Source of the DNA: Rhizobiales bacterium Ga0077525
GTDB lineage: Bacteria > Pseudomonadota > Alphaproteobacteria > Rhizobiales > Xanthobacteraceae
DNA: 35,955 bases
Direction: 5' to 3'
Assembly (NCBI GenBank): GCA_001464835.1
Contig: LNDS01000050.1
Span: 1-35,955 of the forward strand
The notes below the pieces were generated by a model. That model was given only the letters and a program-made list of their open reading frames with translations, had not been told where the DNA came from and made no database searches. The number at the start of each line of letters is the position of its first letter. Within the stretch, counting starts at the first letter, position 1. A program made the position numbers and the translations under genes. Positions 22,071-30,375 of the stretch are shown here, piece by piece.

Positions 22071-22561
22071 TGCTCGCCATCGATCTCATGCTGTGGTTGT
22101 TTGTTGGCGCGCTGGCGCTGGCCGCCGCCATGCGCGGCCGCTTGTTGCTCACGGAAGGCGCGCGCAGCGGCGTCACCGAATTTGTCCATCTGTTGCCACG
22201 CATCGGCATCGGCGTGATCGGCGCCGGGTTTATCGCCGAGATTTTGCCCAAGGCGCTGATCGCGCCATGGCTCGGCGCGGAATCCGGCTTCACCGGCATT
22301 CTGATTGCGACGATCGGCGGCGCGCTGACGCCGGGCGGGCCGGTGGTCGGCTTTGCCGTCGGCGCGGCGGCATTGAAAGGCGGCGCCGGCGCGCCGCAGG
22401 TAATTGCCTATTCGACCGCGTGGGCCCTGTTCGCCGTGCATCGGCTGGTTTTGTTCGAGGTGCCGATGATGCCGCCGCGCATGGTCTGGCTGCGCGCGCT
22501 GGTTTGCGTGCCGCTGCCGTTCATCGCCGCCGCCGCCGCGATGCTCGCCGGCAAGCCTTAG
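22067..22561 (+). CDS. ArsP/DUF318-like permease, second half-protein
   Basis: A 164-residue membrane protein that starts inside the stop of the previous gene (ATGA overlap), so both should be made together. It has about four hydrophobic segments. Its core ILPKALIAPWLGAESGFTGI, then LIATIGGALTPGGPV, lines up with the matching stretch of the previous protein (P..VA.W.G.ESG.TG, then PGGP), showing that the pair arose from one duplicated unit. In standard family members the two halves are fused; here they are separate subunits, presumably forming a heterodimer. Its TAG stop overlaps, tail to tail, with the stop of the leftward acyltransferase gene. Confidence 0.75.
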   Translation: MMLAIDLMLWLFVGALALAAAMRGRLLLTEGARSGVTEFVHLLPRIGIGVIGAGFIAEILPKALIAPWLGAESGFTGILIATIGGALTPGGPVVGFAVGAAALKGGAGAPQVIAYSTAWALFAVHRLVLFEVPMMPPRMVWLRALVCVPLPFIAAAAAMLAGKP

Positions 22562-23298
22562 GCTTTTGCACTCGCCAGCAGCTCGTCGGCGATTTCGCCG
22601 TTCATCGTTGCTTCGAGCTTCTGCAGGGCACGCGCGGCGACGATGCCGTCATAAATGCGGTGGTCCCAGTGCAGCAGGATTTCCATGGTGGAGTCAGGTT
22701 TGAGCAGGCCATAGGTCATCATGCTCGGTCCCGGCGAATTGAGCACCACGGTTTCCGAGCCGAGCGTCGCCACTGAGGTGACGGCGAAGGTGCCGAAATT
22801 ATTGGCCCGTTGCCGTGCCACATTCAGGCCGAAACACCAGAACGCCCGGCGCAACGGCATCGGCAGCTTCGTGATGCGCATGACGCGGTCGAGCGCGGGC
22901 ACTTGCCTGAGCGGCGCGCTCTTGCCGCTTTGCAGGATGGTCTCGACGGTGCCGATCGGCATTTCGTCGGCGGAGCCGATTTTCAAAAGGATCGGCACTT
23001 CGGTGTCGAAGCTGTCGCGGATGATCGCCGCCATGGCGACGCTGCGCGGCACCTCGTAGAAATGCGGCCATGGCCATTTCATGTAAAAAGTCCGCAGCCA
23101 CGGTTCGTCGCGCGCGACGATGCAGAACGCCTTGGCGATGATCGGCGTCCAGCCCGGTCGCACCGTCAATTGCGCGCGCGCCTGCGCCAGCCGGTCGAGC
23201 TTCAGCGTCTTCTTGACGACGACCAGCGGCACCGAAGCGTGCATCAGGTCGATCACCAGACGGCGCGCCAGACCGATCGATTTGTATGTGCCGCGCAT
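22558..23298 (-). CDS. Stand-alone E2-type acyltransferase catalytic-domain protein
   Basis: A 246-residue protein corresponding to the catalytic domain of 2-oxoacid dehydrogenase E2 components. The acyl-transfer motif is present as HWDHRIYDGIVAARALQ near the C-terminus (H-x3-D-G), and GTFAVTSVATLGSE occupies the position of the conserved GT(F)TISNxG strand. There is no lipoyl domain, no E1/E3-binding domain, and no E1 or E3 gene nearby, so a conventional dehydrogenase-complex role is unlikely; the fold is shared with chloramphenicol acetyltransferase. The ATG at 23298 follows GGGGAA. What it acylates cannot be read from the sequence. A PfkB kinase gene upstream in the same direction may be co-transcribed (75-base gap). 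Confidence 0.8.
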   Translation of the reverse strand: MRGTYKSIGLARRLVIDLMHASVPLVVVKKTLKLDRLAQARAQLTVRPGWTPIIAKAFCIVARDEPWLRTFYMKWPWPHFYEVPRSVAMAAIIRDSFDTEVPILLKIGSADEMPIGTVETILQSGKSAPLRQVPALDRVMRITKLPMPLRRAFWCFGLNVARQRANNFGTFAVTSVATLGSETVVLNSPGPSMMTYGLLKPDSTMEILLHWDHRIYDGIVAARALQKLEATMNGEIADELLASAKA

Positions 23299-23373
23299 AA
23301 TTCCCCGATGCCCCGGTCGATTCGCGAGCGCAGGTTTAGTGAAATCCGGCCCCAAGTAAACCGGCCGGCTCGA

Positions 23374-24300
23374 CTAGTGCACCGCCGCGCCGGTTCGCGG
23401 CACGATGGCGCCGCGATGGCGGATGACCTGGCCGGCGAGCCGATGCGCCGCTTGCGCCGCTTCCGCCAGATTGTGCCCGGCAAGCCGCGCGGCGAGGTAG
23501 CCGGCATTGAAGCCGTCGCCGGCAGCACATGAGTCTACTGGCGTGACGATTTCGGGCACCGGCACCGCCTCGTGGTGGCCGGCGCTGGCGACGGTCGCGC
23601 TATTGACGCCGTTCTTGACGACGATCTCGCCGATGCCGAAGGCCTGCAACCGCTCGATGGTCGCTTGCGGCGAGGCATCGCCCCACAGCAGCGCTTCGTC
23701 GTCATAGGACGGCAGCGCGATGTCGACGCGCTTGAGCGCTTCGGCATACACCGCGCGGGCGCGGCCGATATCGCCGCGCCAGCCGGCGGGACGGAAATTG
23801 CCGTCGAAGGCGACGCGAACGCCGGCCGTGCGCGCCAGTTCGACGGCGGCGAGAAAGCGCCCGAGCCCGACATTGGAATAAAGCGATAAAGTAATACCGG
23901 AAAAATAAATCAGCCGCGCCGATGTCAGCGCCGCCGCGGTCAGGCTCCAGTTCGGCAATTCGAACAGATCGCGCGCCGGCTGCGCGTCATTCCACAGATG
24001 CGTGCGGCGCGCGCCGTTTGGGCCGGCATCGAGGAGGGCAAGCGCGGGCAGGCGGCCCGGCACGCGTACGAACAGATCGATGCCGACGCCTTCTGCGGCG
24101 GCAAGCGCCACGATCGCGTCGGAATAGGGATCGTCGCCGAGCGCCGTGGCCAAAGCCGCGGGCTGGCCGGCGCGCGCCAGATAGATCGCCGTGTTGAACG
24201 TGTCGCCCGCACTGGCCAGCGCAAAACGGCCGTCGCCGCCACGCGCCAGTTCGATCGTGGCGTCGCCGACGCAGATTGCGCGTTTCTCCGCATCCTTCAT
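23374..24300 (-). CDS. PfkB-family sugar kinase, 2-keto-3-deoxygluconate kinase-like
   Basis: A 308-residue ribokinase-family enzyme. It opens with ICVGDATIELARGGDGRFAL, the nucleoside/sugar-binding strand, has the inner GDTFNTAIYLAR motif (substrate-site Asn), and the C-terminal catalytic signature DSCAAGDGFNAGYLAARLAG with the base Asp in the AAGD loop. The pattern is closest to KDG kinases, which convert 2-keto-3-deoxygluconate to its 6-phosphate in sugar-acid breakdown; other sugars are possible. The ATG at 24300 is used; an ATG at 24315 would add five residues. The gene is divergent from the TRAP transporter genes 200 bases away, suggesting a link between the kinase and transport of an acidic substrate (inference). 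Confidence 0.85.
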   Translation of the reverse strand: MKDAEKRAICVGDATIELARGGDGRFALASAGDTFNTAIYLARAGQPAALATALGDDPYSDAIVALAAAEGVGIDLFVRVPGRLPALALLDAGPNGARRTHLWNDAQPARDLFELPNWSLTAAALTSARLIYFSGITLSLYSNVGLGRFLAAVELARTAGVRVAFDGNFRPAGWRGDIGRARAVYAEALKRVDIALPSYDDEALLWGDASPQATIERLQAFGIGEIVVKNGVNSATVASAGHHEAVPVPEIVTPVDSCAAGDGFNAGYLAARLAGHNLAEAAQAAHRLAGQVIRHRGAIVPRTGAAVH

Positions 24301-24502
24301 GGCTCTGCCTATCATGGAGGCATGTTAGTCGTCACGGGTGGGCGGGTTCCGCCGCCGTCCTCTCGTTGTACAGTCGACAAACGGGTTAAAATCGGGCACG
24401 GAAGTGGCGTCCACCGGCGGGGGCCCGGGACTAAAAAGCGATATAAGCGGCCAGGCAGACAAAATCGTCAGGCGCACAGCGCCGGCGGGCCACGGGGGGA
24501 AG

Positions 24503-26713
24503 ATGTCGAGCGACGTTAAACCGGATTCCGATTCCGCGATTTCCGCCGACGCGCTGCGCAAGGCGGAGGAATACGTCCAGCAGGAAGAGGGCGCCGGCAA
24601 CAAGTTCGGCGGCTGGCAAGCCATCGTCGTCACCGGCATCGCCGTGGCGATGACCCTGTTTCATCTTTATGCCGCCTACGACATCGTCCCCACCCAGGCG
24701 TTGCGCTACACCCATCTGGCCTTCGTTCTGGTGCTGAGCTTCCTGCTGTTCCCGGTCGCCGCCGGTTTCCGCAACCGCATTCAATGGTTCGACGTTATCG
24801 CCGGCCTCATGGCCATCGGCATCTTGGGCTACGCGCTGTGGGGCGGCGACGATTTCACCGACCGCGCCGCGGTGCCGGAAAAATGGGACGTCATCCTCGG
24901 CATCGCGCTGATCGTGCTGGTGCTGGAGGCGTCGCGCCGCACCACCGGCCCGATCATGCCGATCGTCGCCATATTGTTCATCCTCTATGCGCTGTTCGGC
25001 GAATATTTGCCGCCGCCCTGGACGCATCGCAGCTACGACGTCGCGCGCCTCATCGGCCACATGTTCATCACGCTGGAAGGTATCTTCGGCGTCGCGCTCG
25101 ATGTGTCGGCGACCTTGATCGTGATGTTCACGATCTACGGCGCCATCCTCCAGCATTCCGGCGCCGGCAAATTCTTCATCGACTTCTCGCTTGCCGTCAT
25201 GGGCAACAAGCCGTCGAGCGCCGGCCGCTCGGTGGTGGTGTCGTCCTTCCTGCTCGGCGGTCCATCCGGCTCCGGTGTCGCCACCACGGTGATGATCGGC
25301 ACGGTGGCGTGGCCGATGCTGAAAAAGGCCGGCTTCGAGCGCAACGCCGCCGGCGGATTGCTGGCGGCTGGCGGCCTCGGCGCGATCATTTCGCCGCCGG
25401 TGCTTGGCGCCGCCGCGTTTCTGATCGCCGAGTTTCTCAAGATCAGCTATCTCGACGTCATCTGGATGGCGGTGATCCCGACCTGTCTCTATTACATGTC
25501 GCTGTTGTTCATGGTCGAGCTTGATGCCTGGCGCTTCGGCGCGCGCGAAGTCGTGTTCAAGCAGGACATGCCGCTGGGGCAAATGGTGAAGCGCTACGGC
25601 TTCCATTTTGTTTCGCTGGTCGGCGTCGTGCTCTTCATGATCGTCGGATTTTCGCCGATGCTCTCGGTGTTCTATTCGACCATGCTGGCCTTCGTCATGA
25701 GCGCGCTGGCGCCGGAGACGAGCCTCGGCCCGCGCAAGCTCCTGATCCCGCTTTTGGTGATCGGCACAATTGCCGCCGTCGGCGCCACCATTCCCGGCAT
25801 CGAGACGCCTTTGTTCTCGACGATCTTCAATAATTACTTCCCCGCTTTGGTGCTGCTGGCGATCGCGGTGCTCTCCATCGTCGGTCTTACGCCCTCCGGG
25901 CAGCGCGCGGTGCCGTCATCGACAAAGCTGACGGCGGCGATGGCCGATGGCTCGATCAGCGTGCTCGGCGCTGCCACCACTTGCGCCGCGGCGGGCCTCA
26001 TCGTCGGCGTCGTGACGCTGACGGGCCTCGGGCTGAAGTTCTCATCCATCGTCATCGATTATGCCGGCGGCAGCCTGCTGTTGACCGCGATCTACACCGG
26101 CCTGATCGTCTGGATCATCGGCCTCGCCGTGCCGGTCACAGCGTCCTACATCATCTGCGCGGTGATCGCGGCGCCGGCATTGACCAAGCTCGGCGTCCCG
26201 GATTTCGCCGCGCACATGTTCATCTTTTACTATGCGGTGCTGTCGGAAGTGTCGCCGCCGACCGCGCTGTCGCCCTTCGCCGCCGCGGCGATCACCGGCG
26301 GCGATCCGTACAAGACGACATTGTATGCCTGGAAATACACGCTGCCGGCCTTCCTGGTGCCGTTCGTCTTCGTGCTCGATCCGCAAGGGCTCGGCCTGTT
26401 GATGAAGATTCCGAAGGGCGGCTCGGTCTATGACATTGTCTACATCACCGCGGTCACCGGCATCGGATTGGCCGCGCTGGCGGCGGCGGCGCAAGGCTGG
26501 GCCATTCGCCGCACCCCGTCCTTTGAGCGTTGCCTGTTCGGGTTATCCGGCCTTCTGCTGGTGTTTCCAAGCCTCCTGGAGGCGCTCATGGAGACGATCA
26601 CCGGTTTTGACATTCCCTATCCGGCCCCATTTGGGGTAGCGTTGGGGTTGGCATTGCTGCTCTGGCAATGGAAAGGTCCGGTTCCGTCGGGGCTTAAAGC
26701 AACGGGCCGATAG
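24503..26713 (+). CDS. TRAP transporter fused permease (TAXI type, DctQM)
   Basis: A 736-residue inner-membrane protein combining the small (4-helix, DctQ-like) and large (12-helix, DctM-like) subunits of a TRAP transporter, as is standard for TAXI-type systems. The N-terminal 60 residues are charged and cytoplasmic; then come helices from about residue 40. The large domain carries the family loops GGPSGSGVATTVMIGTVAWP, GGLGAIISPPVLGAAAFLIA and SEVSPPTALSPFAAAAITGG. It is a Na+-coupled importer of organic acids. Start at ATG 24503 after GGGGGGA. The binding-protein gene follows 20 bases after the stop. The solute is unknown; dicarboxylates or glutamate-like compounds are typical of TAXI systems. 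Confidence 0.93.
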   Translation: MSSDVKPDSDSAISADALRKAEEYVQQEEGAGNKFGGWQAIVVTGIAVAMTLFHLYAAYDIVPTQALRYTHLAFVLVLSFLLFPVAAGFRNRIQWFDVIAGLMAIGILGYALWGGDDFTDRAAVPEKWDVILGIALIVLVLEASRRTTGPIMPIVAILFILYALFGEYLPPPWTHRSYDVARLIGHMFITLEGIFGVALDVSATLIVMFTIYGAILQHSGAGKFFIDFSLAVMGNKPSSAGRSVVVSSFLLGGPSGSGVATTVMIGTVAWPMLKKAGFERNAAGGLLAAGGLGAIISPPVLGAAAFLIAEFLKISYLDVIWMAVIPTCLYYMSLLFMVELDAWRFGAREVVFKQDMPLGQMVKRYGFHFVSLVGVVLFMIVGFSPMLSVFYSTMLAFVMSALAPETSLGPRKLLIPLLVIGTIAAVGATIPGIETPLFSTIFNNYFPALVLLAIAVLSIVGLTPSGQRAVPSSTKLTAAMADGSISVLGAATTCAAAGLIVGVVTLTGLGLKFSSIVIDYAGGSLLLTAIYTGLIVWIIGLAVPVTASYIICAVIAAPALTKLGVPDFAAHMFIFYYAVLSEVSPPTALSPFAAAAITGGDPYKTTLYAWKYTLPAFLVPFVFVLDPQGLGLLMKIPKGGSVYDIVYITAVTGIGLAALAAAAQGWAIRRTPSFERCLFGLSGLLLVFPSLLEALMETITGFDIPYPAPFGVALGLALLLWQWKGPVPSGLKATGR

Positions 26714-26733
26714 AAAACATGGAGGAACGACGC

Positions 26734-27699
26734 ATGAAGCAAGGGTTCAAGATTGCGCTCGGCGCGGCCGCCGCGATGGCGGTGCTGTTCGGCGTGGCGC
26801 AGGCGCAGCAGAAGACGATTTCGATCGGCACCGGCGGCACCGGCGGCGTCTATTATCCGATGGGCGGCGGCCTCGCCAATGTGCTGACCAAGTCGATCCC
26901 CGGCCTGCAGGCGACCGCCGAAGTGACCGGCGGCTCGGTCGACAATCTCAAGCTGATCGGCGCCGGCCGCAGCGAAGTCGGCTTCTCGATGGTCGATGCC
27001 GCCCTCGACGCGGAAAAGGGCCAGGACAAGTTCAAGGGCGCCCCGGTGCCGGTGCGCACCTTGATGGTGCTCTATCCGAACCAGATGCATGTCGTGACCA
27101 TCGAAGGCACCGGCATCGAGAAATTCGCCGACCTCAAGGGCAAGCGCGTCTCCACCGGTTCGGGCGGCAGCGCCACCGAAGTGATGGCCTTCCGCGTCAT
27201 CGAAGCGGCCGGTCTCGACAAGGACAAGGACATGAAGCGCGAGCGTCTCGGTGTTGCCGAGTCGGTCAACGCGCTCAAGGACAAGAAGATCGACGCCTTC
27301 TTCTGGGTGGGCGGGCTGCCGACCGCTGCGGTCACCGATCTCGGCGCCACGCCGGGCGTCAAGATCAAGCTGATCGATCACGGCGATCTGGCCAAGAAGA
27401 TGAACGAGAAGTACGGCAATCTGTACGCCTCGAGCACCATCAAGTCCGGCACCTATCCGGGCCAGGCCACGGACAACGTCAACACCGTGGTGTGGAACAT
27501 CCTCGTGTCCAACGCCAACATGACCGACCAGATGGCCTATGACATCGTCAAGACCGTCATCGACAAGAAGGCCGACCTCGTCGCCGTGCATGGCGAGGCC
27601 AAGAACTTCGAAGTCGCCAATCAGGTGAAGGACTACTCGCCGATCCCGTGGCACCCGGGCGCGATCAAGTACTTCAAGGAAAAAGGCGCCAAGTTCTAG
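26734..27699 (+). CDS. TAXI-family TRAP transporter solute-binding protein
   Basis: A 321-residue periplasmic binding protein delivering solute to the fused TRAP permease encoded just upstream. The signal peptide (KIALGAAAAMAVLFGVAQA) ends in an AQA|QQ cleavage site near residue 26. The mature protein begins with TISIGTGGTGGVYYPMGGGL, the highly conserved TAXI opening motif, and later shows LKGKRVSTGSGGSATEVMA and the tryptophan-containing FFWVGGLPTAA segment. The ATG at 26734 is preferred because GGAGGAA is six bases upstream; an earlier ATG at 26719 would put this site inside the gene. A strong terminator follows. The solute is unknown. Confidence 0.93.
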   Translation: MKQGFKIALGAAAAMAVLFGVAQAQQKTISIGTGGTGGVYYPMGGGLANVLTKSIPGLQATAEVTGGSVDNLKLIGAGRSEVGFSMVDAALDAEKGQDKFKGAPVPVRTLMVLYPNQMHVVTIEGTGIEKFADLKGKRVSTGSGGSATEVMAFRVIEAAGLDKDKDMKRERLGVAESVNALKDKKIDAFFWVGGLPTAAVTDLGATPGVKIKLIDHGDLAKKMNEKYGNLYASSTIKSGTYPGQATDNVNTVVWNILVSNANMTDQMAYDIVKTVIDKKADLVAVHGEAKNFEVANQVKDYSPIPWHPGAIKYFKEKGAKF

Positions 27700-27720
27700 A
27701 TAGCGCTATCAATGAAGACA

Positions 27721-27751
27721 ACGGCCCCGCCGCAAGCGGGGCCGTTTTTTT
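27721..27751 (+). terminator. Rho-independent terminator of the TRAP operon
   Basis: ACGGCCCCGC (27721-27730) and GCGGGGCCGT (27736-27745) form a perfect 10-bp stem with a 5-base loop, followed by a run of T to 27751. It sits 21 bases after the TAXI stop and is directly followed by the 3' end of the leftward ABC permease gene, so it may serve both directions. Confidence 0.9.
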
Positions 27752-27753
27752 AT

Positions 27754-28569
27754 TTAATGTGAATGGGAGTGCAGATGCACGGGCCGCGCGCGCGGCATCG
27801 CCAACGCCCCGAAATAAACCATCGCACTCAAGGCGGCGATGCAGAAGCTGACCGGCCAGTCGGTGTGATAGGCGATGACGATGCCGAGCCAGGCCTCGGC
27901 AAGCGCCAGCATCGCCGACAAAGTCAGCCCGCTCCACAATCCCTTGGTCAGTCTTTGCGCCGCCGCCGCCGGGCCGACCATTAAGGTGAACACCATCAGG
28001 ACGCCGACGATCTGCGCGCAGGCCGATACCGCCAGCGCGACGATGGCGAGGAACGCCGTCGAGATGAAGCGCAGCGGCACACCCTTGGCCTCGGCCAGTT
28101 CCGGTTGCAGGCTGGCGAAGATCAAAGGCCGCATGATCGCGGCGAGCGCGGCAAGCGTCACCGCGCCGAGCGCGGCCAAGGTCGCGATCATCGTGTGATC
28201 GACCGCCAGCACGTTGCCGAACAACAGCGCCGCCGCCTGCGTCGCGAACGACGTGTAGTAATGCATGAACAGCAGGCCGAAGCCGAGCGCCAGCGACAGC
28301 ACGACGCCGATGGCGACGTCGCGGTTGCTGATGCGTTCGCTCAGCAGGCCCATGACGATGCCGGCAGCCAGCGTAAACCCGACCAGCCCCCATAACGGCG
28401 CGAGGCCGATCAGCCCGGCGCCGGTCGCGCCGGCAAAGCCGATATGCGACAGCGCGTGGCCGGCGAAAGTCTGCCCGCGCATCACCAGGAAATAGCCGAC
28501 CACGCCGGACACCACCGCAACAATGCCGGCGGCGGCGAAAGCATTGGTCATGAATTCGTATTCAAACAT
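27754..28569 (-). CDS. znuB: Metal ABC transporter permease, ZnuB type
   Basis: A 271-residue inner-membrane permease of a zinc/manganese-type ABC importer, with about eight to nine helices; early landmarks are VVSGVVGYFLVMRGQTFAGHALSHIGFAGATGA and FTLMVGPAAAAQRLTKG near residue 195, which are conserved in ZnuB/MntB proteins. The C-terminus ends in a His-rich tail (VHLHSHSH) that is unusual for the family. The ATG at 28569 overlaps the znuC stop by one base (TGATG). It is the last gene of the leftward znuACB operon. Zinc specificity is inferred from the Zur-like site upstream; see znuA for doubts. Confidence 0.92.
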   Translation of the reverse strand: MFEYEFMTNAFAAAGIVAVVSGVVGYFLVMRGQTFAGHALSHIGFAGATGAGLIGLAPLWGLVGFTLAAGIVMGLLSERISNRDVAIGVVLSLALGFGLLFMHYYTSFATQAAALLFGNVLAVDHTMIATLAALGAVTLAALAAIMRPLIFASLQPELAEAKGVPLRFISTAFLAIVALAVSACAQIVGVLMVFTLMVGPAAAAQRLTKGLWSGLTLSAMLALAEAWLGIVIAYHTDWPVSFCIAALSAMVYFGALAMPRARPVHLHSHSH

Positions 28570-29393
28570 CAGTGCGCATGCCCGTGATGGCCATGATCGT
28601 GGTCGTGGTTGTGTGCGTCGCGCTCGACATCGCGGCCGCGCGACAGCACGAAAATATGCCCGCCGGCGCGCAACACCTCGATCTCGGTGCCGAAGAGACG
28701 CGACAGCACCGGCGCGGTGACGACCTCATCGACGGTGCCCAATTCGGCCTGGCCGTTGCCGAGATAAAGCACGCGGTCGATGGCGCCGAGCAGCTGGTTG
28801 AGTTCGTGCGCCGAGAACAACACGGTGATCTTGCGTTCGCGGCAAACCTTCTTGATCACGTCGATGACGACTTCCTGATGCCGCGCATCGAGGCTGATCA
28901 AGGGCTCATCGAGCAGCAGCAGCTTCGGCTCTCCCATCAAGGCCTGCGCCAGCAGGAGCCGCTGCCGCTCCCCACCGGACATGTCGGACAACGCGCGGGC
29001 AGCGAGGTCGCGCGCGCCGATGTCGTCGAGGGTTGCCTCGATCGCCTTGCGGTCGGCGGCGGCAATCGACGGCAGGCCCCAGCGTTCGCCATGCAGCGAA
29101 CTGGCGATGTAGTCGAGGCCGCGCACGCGCAAGTCCGGCAGGACCGTGCGCAGTTGCGGCAGATAGCCGATCGACGCATCGCCGCGCTGGGGGCTCCTGC
29201 CGAATACGGTGACGCGGCCGGCGGCCGGCGGCAGCAGGCCGAGGATCGCGCGCATCAAGGTCGTCTTGCCGGCGCCATTGGGGCCGAGCACGCCGATGAA
29301 CTCGCCGGGTTGAATAGCGAAGCTAACGTCCTTGAGGACGGCGCGGCCGCCGATCTGCAATGTCGCGTGGTCGAGTTCGACGACAGGGCTCAC
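28569..29393 (-). CDS. znuC: Metal ABC transporter ATP-binding protein, ZnuC type
   Basis: The 274-residue ATPase powering the importer. It has Walker A GPNGAGKTT (about residues 38-46), Q-loop YLPQLRTV, the signature MSGGERQRLLLAQAL, Walker B KLLLLDEP and the H-loop FSAHELN. The C-terminal end beyond the standard domain is a His/Asp-rich tail (DAHNHDHDHGHHGHAH) of about 16 residues that could bind or buffer metal at the cytoplasmic face. The start is GTG at 29393, overlapping the znuA stop as GTGA, so the three genes are translationally coupled. Confidence 0.93.
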   Translation of the reverse strand: MSPVVELDHATLQIGGRAVLKDVSFAIQPGEFIGVLGPNGAGKTTLMRAILGLLPPAAGRVTVFGRSPQRGDASIGYLPQLRTVLPDLRVRGLDYIASSLHGERWGLPSIAAADRKAIEATLDDIGARDLAARALSDMSGGERQRLLLAQALMGEPKLLLLDEPLISLDARHQEVVIDVIKKVCRERKITVLFSAHELNQLLGAIDRVLYLGNGQAELGTVDEVVTAPVLSRLFGTEIEVLRAGGHIFVLSRGRDVERDAHNHDHDHGHHGHAH

Positions 29394-30283
29394 GAGTTCG
29401 GCCCCGTCAGCGCTTTGTCGAGCGCATCGAGTTCGCCGAGCATCCAGTCGTGGAAGGTGACACCCGCCGGCTGTGTCTCGGTGACGGCGACAACCGGCAC
29501 CTTGGACGCGCGGGCGATGGACAGCAGCCGGTCGGCCAGTTTCTCCGACACCTGCTTGTTGTAGATAAGCGCCTTGACCTTGCCGGTCTTGAGGTCGCTC
29601 TCGAAAGCGGCGATGTCGCGCGCGCTCGGTTCGGTCTCGTTCATCAGCGCACGCTGAAAGCTTTGATTGCGCATGGTCAGGCCGAGCGCGTCGGCCATCA
29701 GGCCGAACACTGGTTCGGTGGCGGCGACCGGCTTGCCGGCATGCTTGGCGCGCATTTCCGCCACGCGCTTGGAGACGCGGTCGAGGTCGGCCAGGGTCTC
29801 ACCGAGCCGTTGCGTATAGTCTGCGGCGTGCGCGCTGTCGGCCTGGCTGAAGGCCGCGGCGATGCTCCTGGCGACGGCGGGCATCGTTGCCGGCGCGTAC
29901 CACAGATGCGGGTTGCCGCCGTGCTTGGCGTTCACGATCTTTGCCGCATTGATGACGACCCGTTTCGGCCGCGGCGCGGCCTTGAGCAGCTTTTCCATCC
30001 ACTCGTCATAGTGGCCGCCATTGTGAATGACGATCTGCGCATCGGCGACGTCGCGCACCTGGCTCGGCGTCGCCTCGAACAGATGCGGGTCCTGATCCGG
30101 GTTGGACATGATGCTGATGACGTTGACGTGCTCGCCGCCGATGCGGCGGGCGATGTCGCCATAGAAATTCTGCGCCGCCACAACGGCGATCTTGGCGGGT
30201 TCCTTTTGCGCTTGTGCTTGCGCCGACGCAACCGCGCCAAGGGCAACAATCGAAGCAATCAGCAGTGTCGGAAAGGCTTGCAT
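29390..30283 (-). CDS. znuA: Metal ABC transporter substrate-binding protein, ZnuA/TroA-like
   Basis: A 297-residue periplasmic cluster 9 metal-binding protein with a signal peptide ending ASAQA|Q near residue 26. Candidate metal ligands are His in QIVIHNGGHYDEW, His in NPHLWYAP, and Glu in the ATEPVFGLM segment; the last is where many ZnuA proteins have His. The usual long His/Asp-rich loop of ZnuA is absent, so the metal could be Zn or Mn. ATG 30283 is chosen because AGGA lies eight bases upstream; an ATG nine bases earlier has no site, and a longer frame from 30523 would cross the operator. It is the first gene of the operon, 35 bases downstream of the Zur-like box. Confidence 0.88.
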   Translation of the reverse strand: MQAFPTLLIASIVALGAVASAQAQAQKEPAKIAVVAAQNFYGDIARRIGGEHVNVISIMSNPDQDPHLFEATPSQVRDVADAQIVIHNGGHYDEWMEKLLKAAPRPKRVVINAAKIVNAKHGGNPHLWYAPATMPAVARSIAAAFSQADSAHAADYTQRLGETLADLDRVSKRVAEMRAKHAGKPVAATEPVFGLMADALGLTMRNQSFQRALMNETEPSARDIAAFESDLKTGKVKALIYNKQVSEKLADRLLSIARASKVPVVAVTETQPAGVTFHDWMLGELDALDKALTGPNS

Positions 30284-30318
30284 GGCTGTCATCCTGGGGT
30301 TGGTACCGATCCCCCTTG

Positions 30319-30335
30319 ATGTAATATTATAACAT
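30319..30335 (-). promoter_or_regulatory. Zur-like operator overlapping the znuA promoter
   Basis: ATGTAATATTATAACAT is a near-perfect palindrome that fits the alphaproteobacterial Zur box form (ATGTTATANTATAACAT). On the minus strand it contains TATAAT, a perfect -10 element, at 30326-30331. Occupation by zinc-loaded Zur would shut the znuACB operon. A zur gene itself is not in the window. The consensus is quoted from memory. Confidence 0.75.
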
Positions 30336-30375
30336 ACCGCACGCAAGGCTCCGGCGGGCGGCGGGCCGGAAAAGG

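Noticed and set aside
27699..27710. 12-bp perfect palindrome GATAGCGCTATC after the TAXI gene
   Set aside because: It lies at the stop codon just before a strong terminator, with no promoter or gene that it could control; short palindromes of this kind arise by chance.
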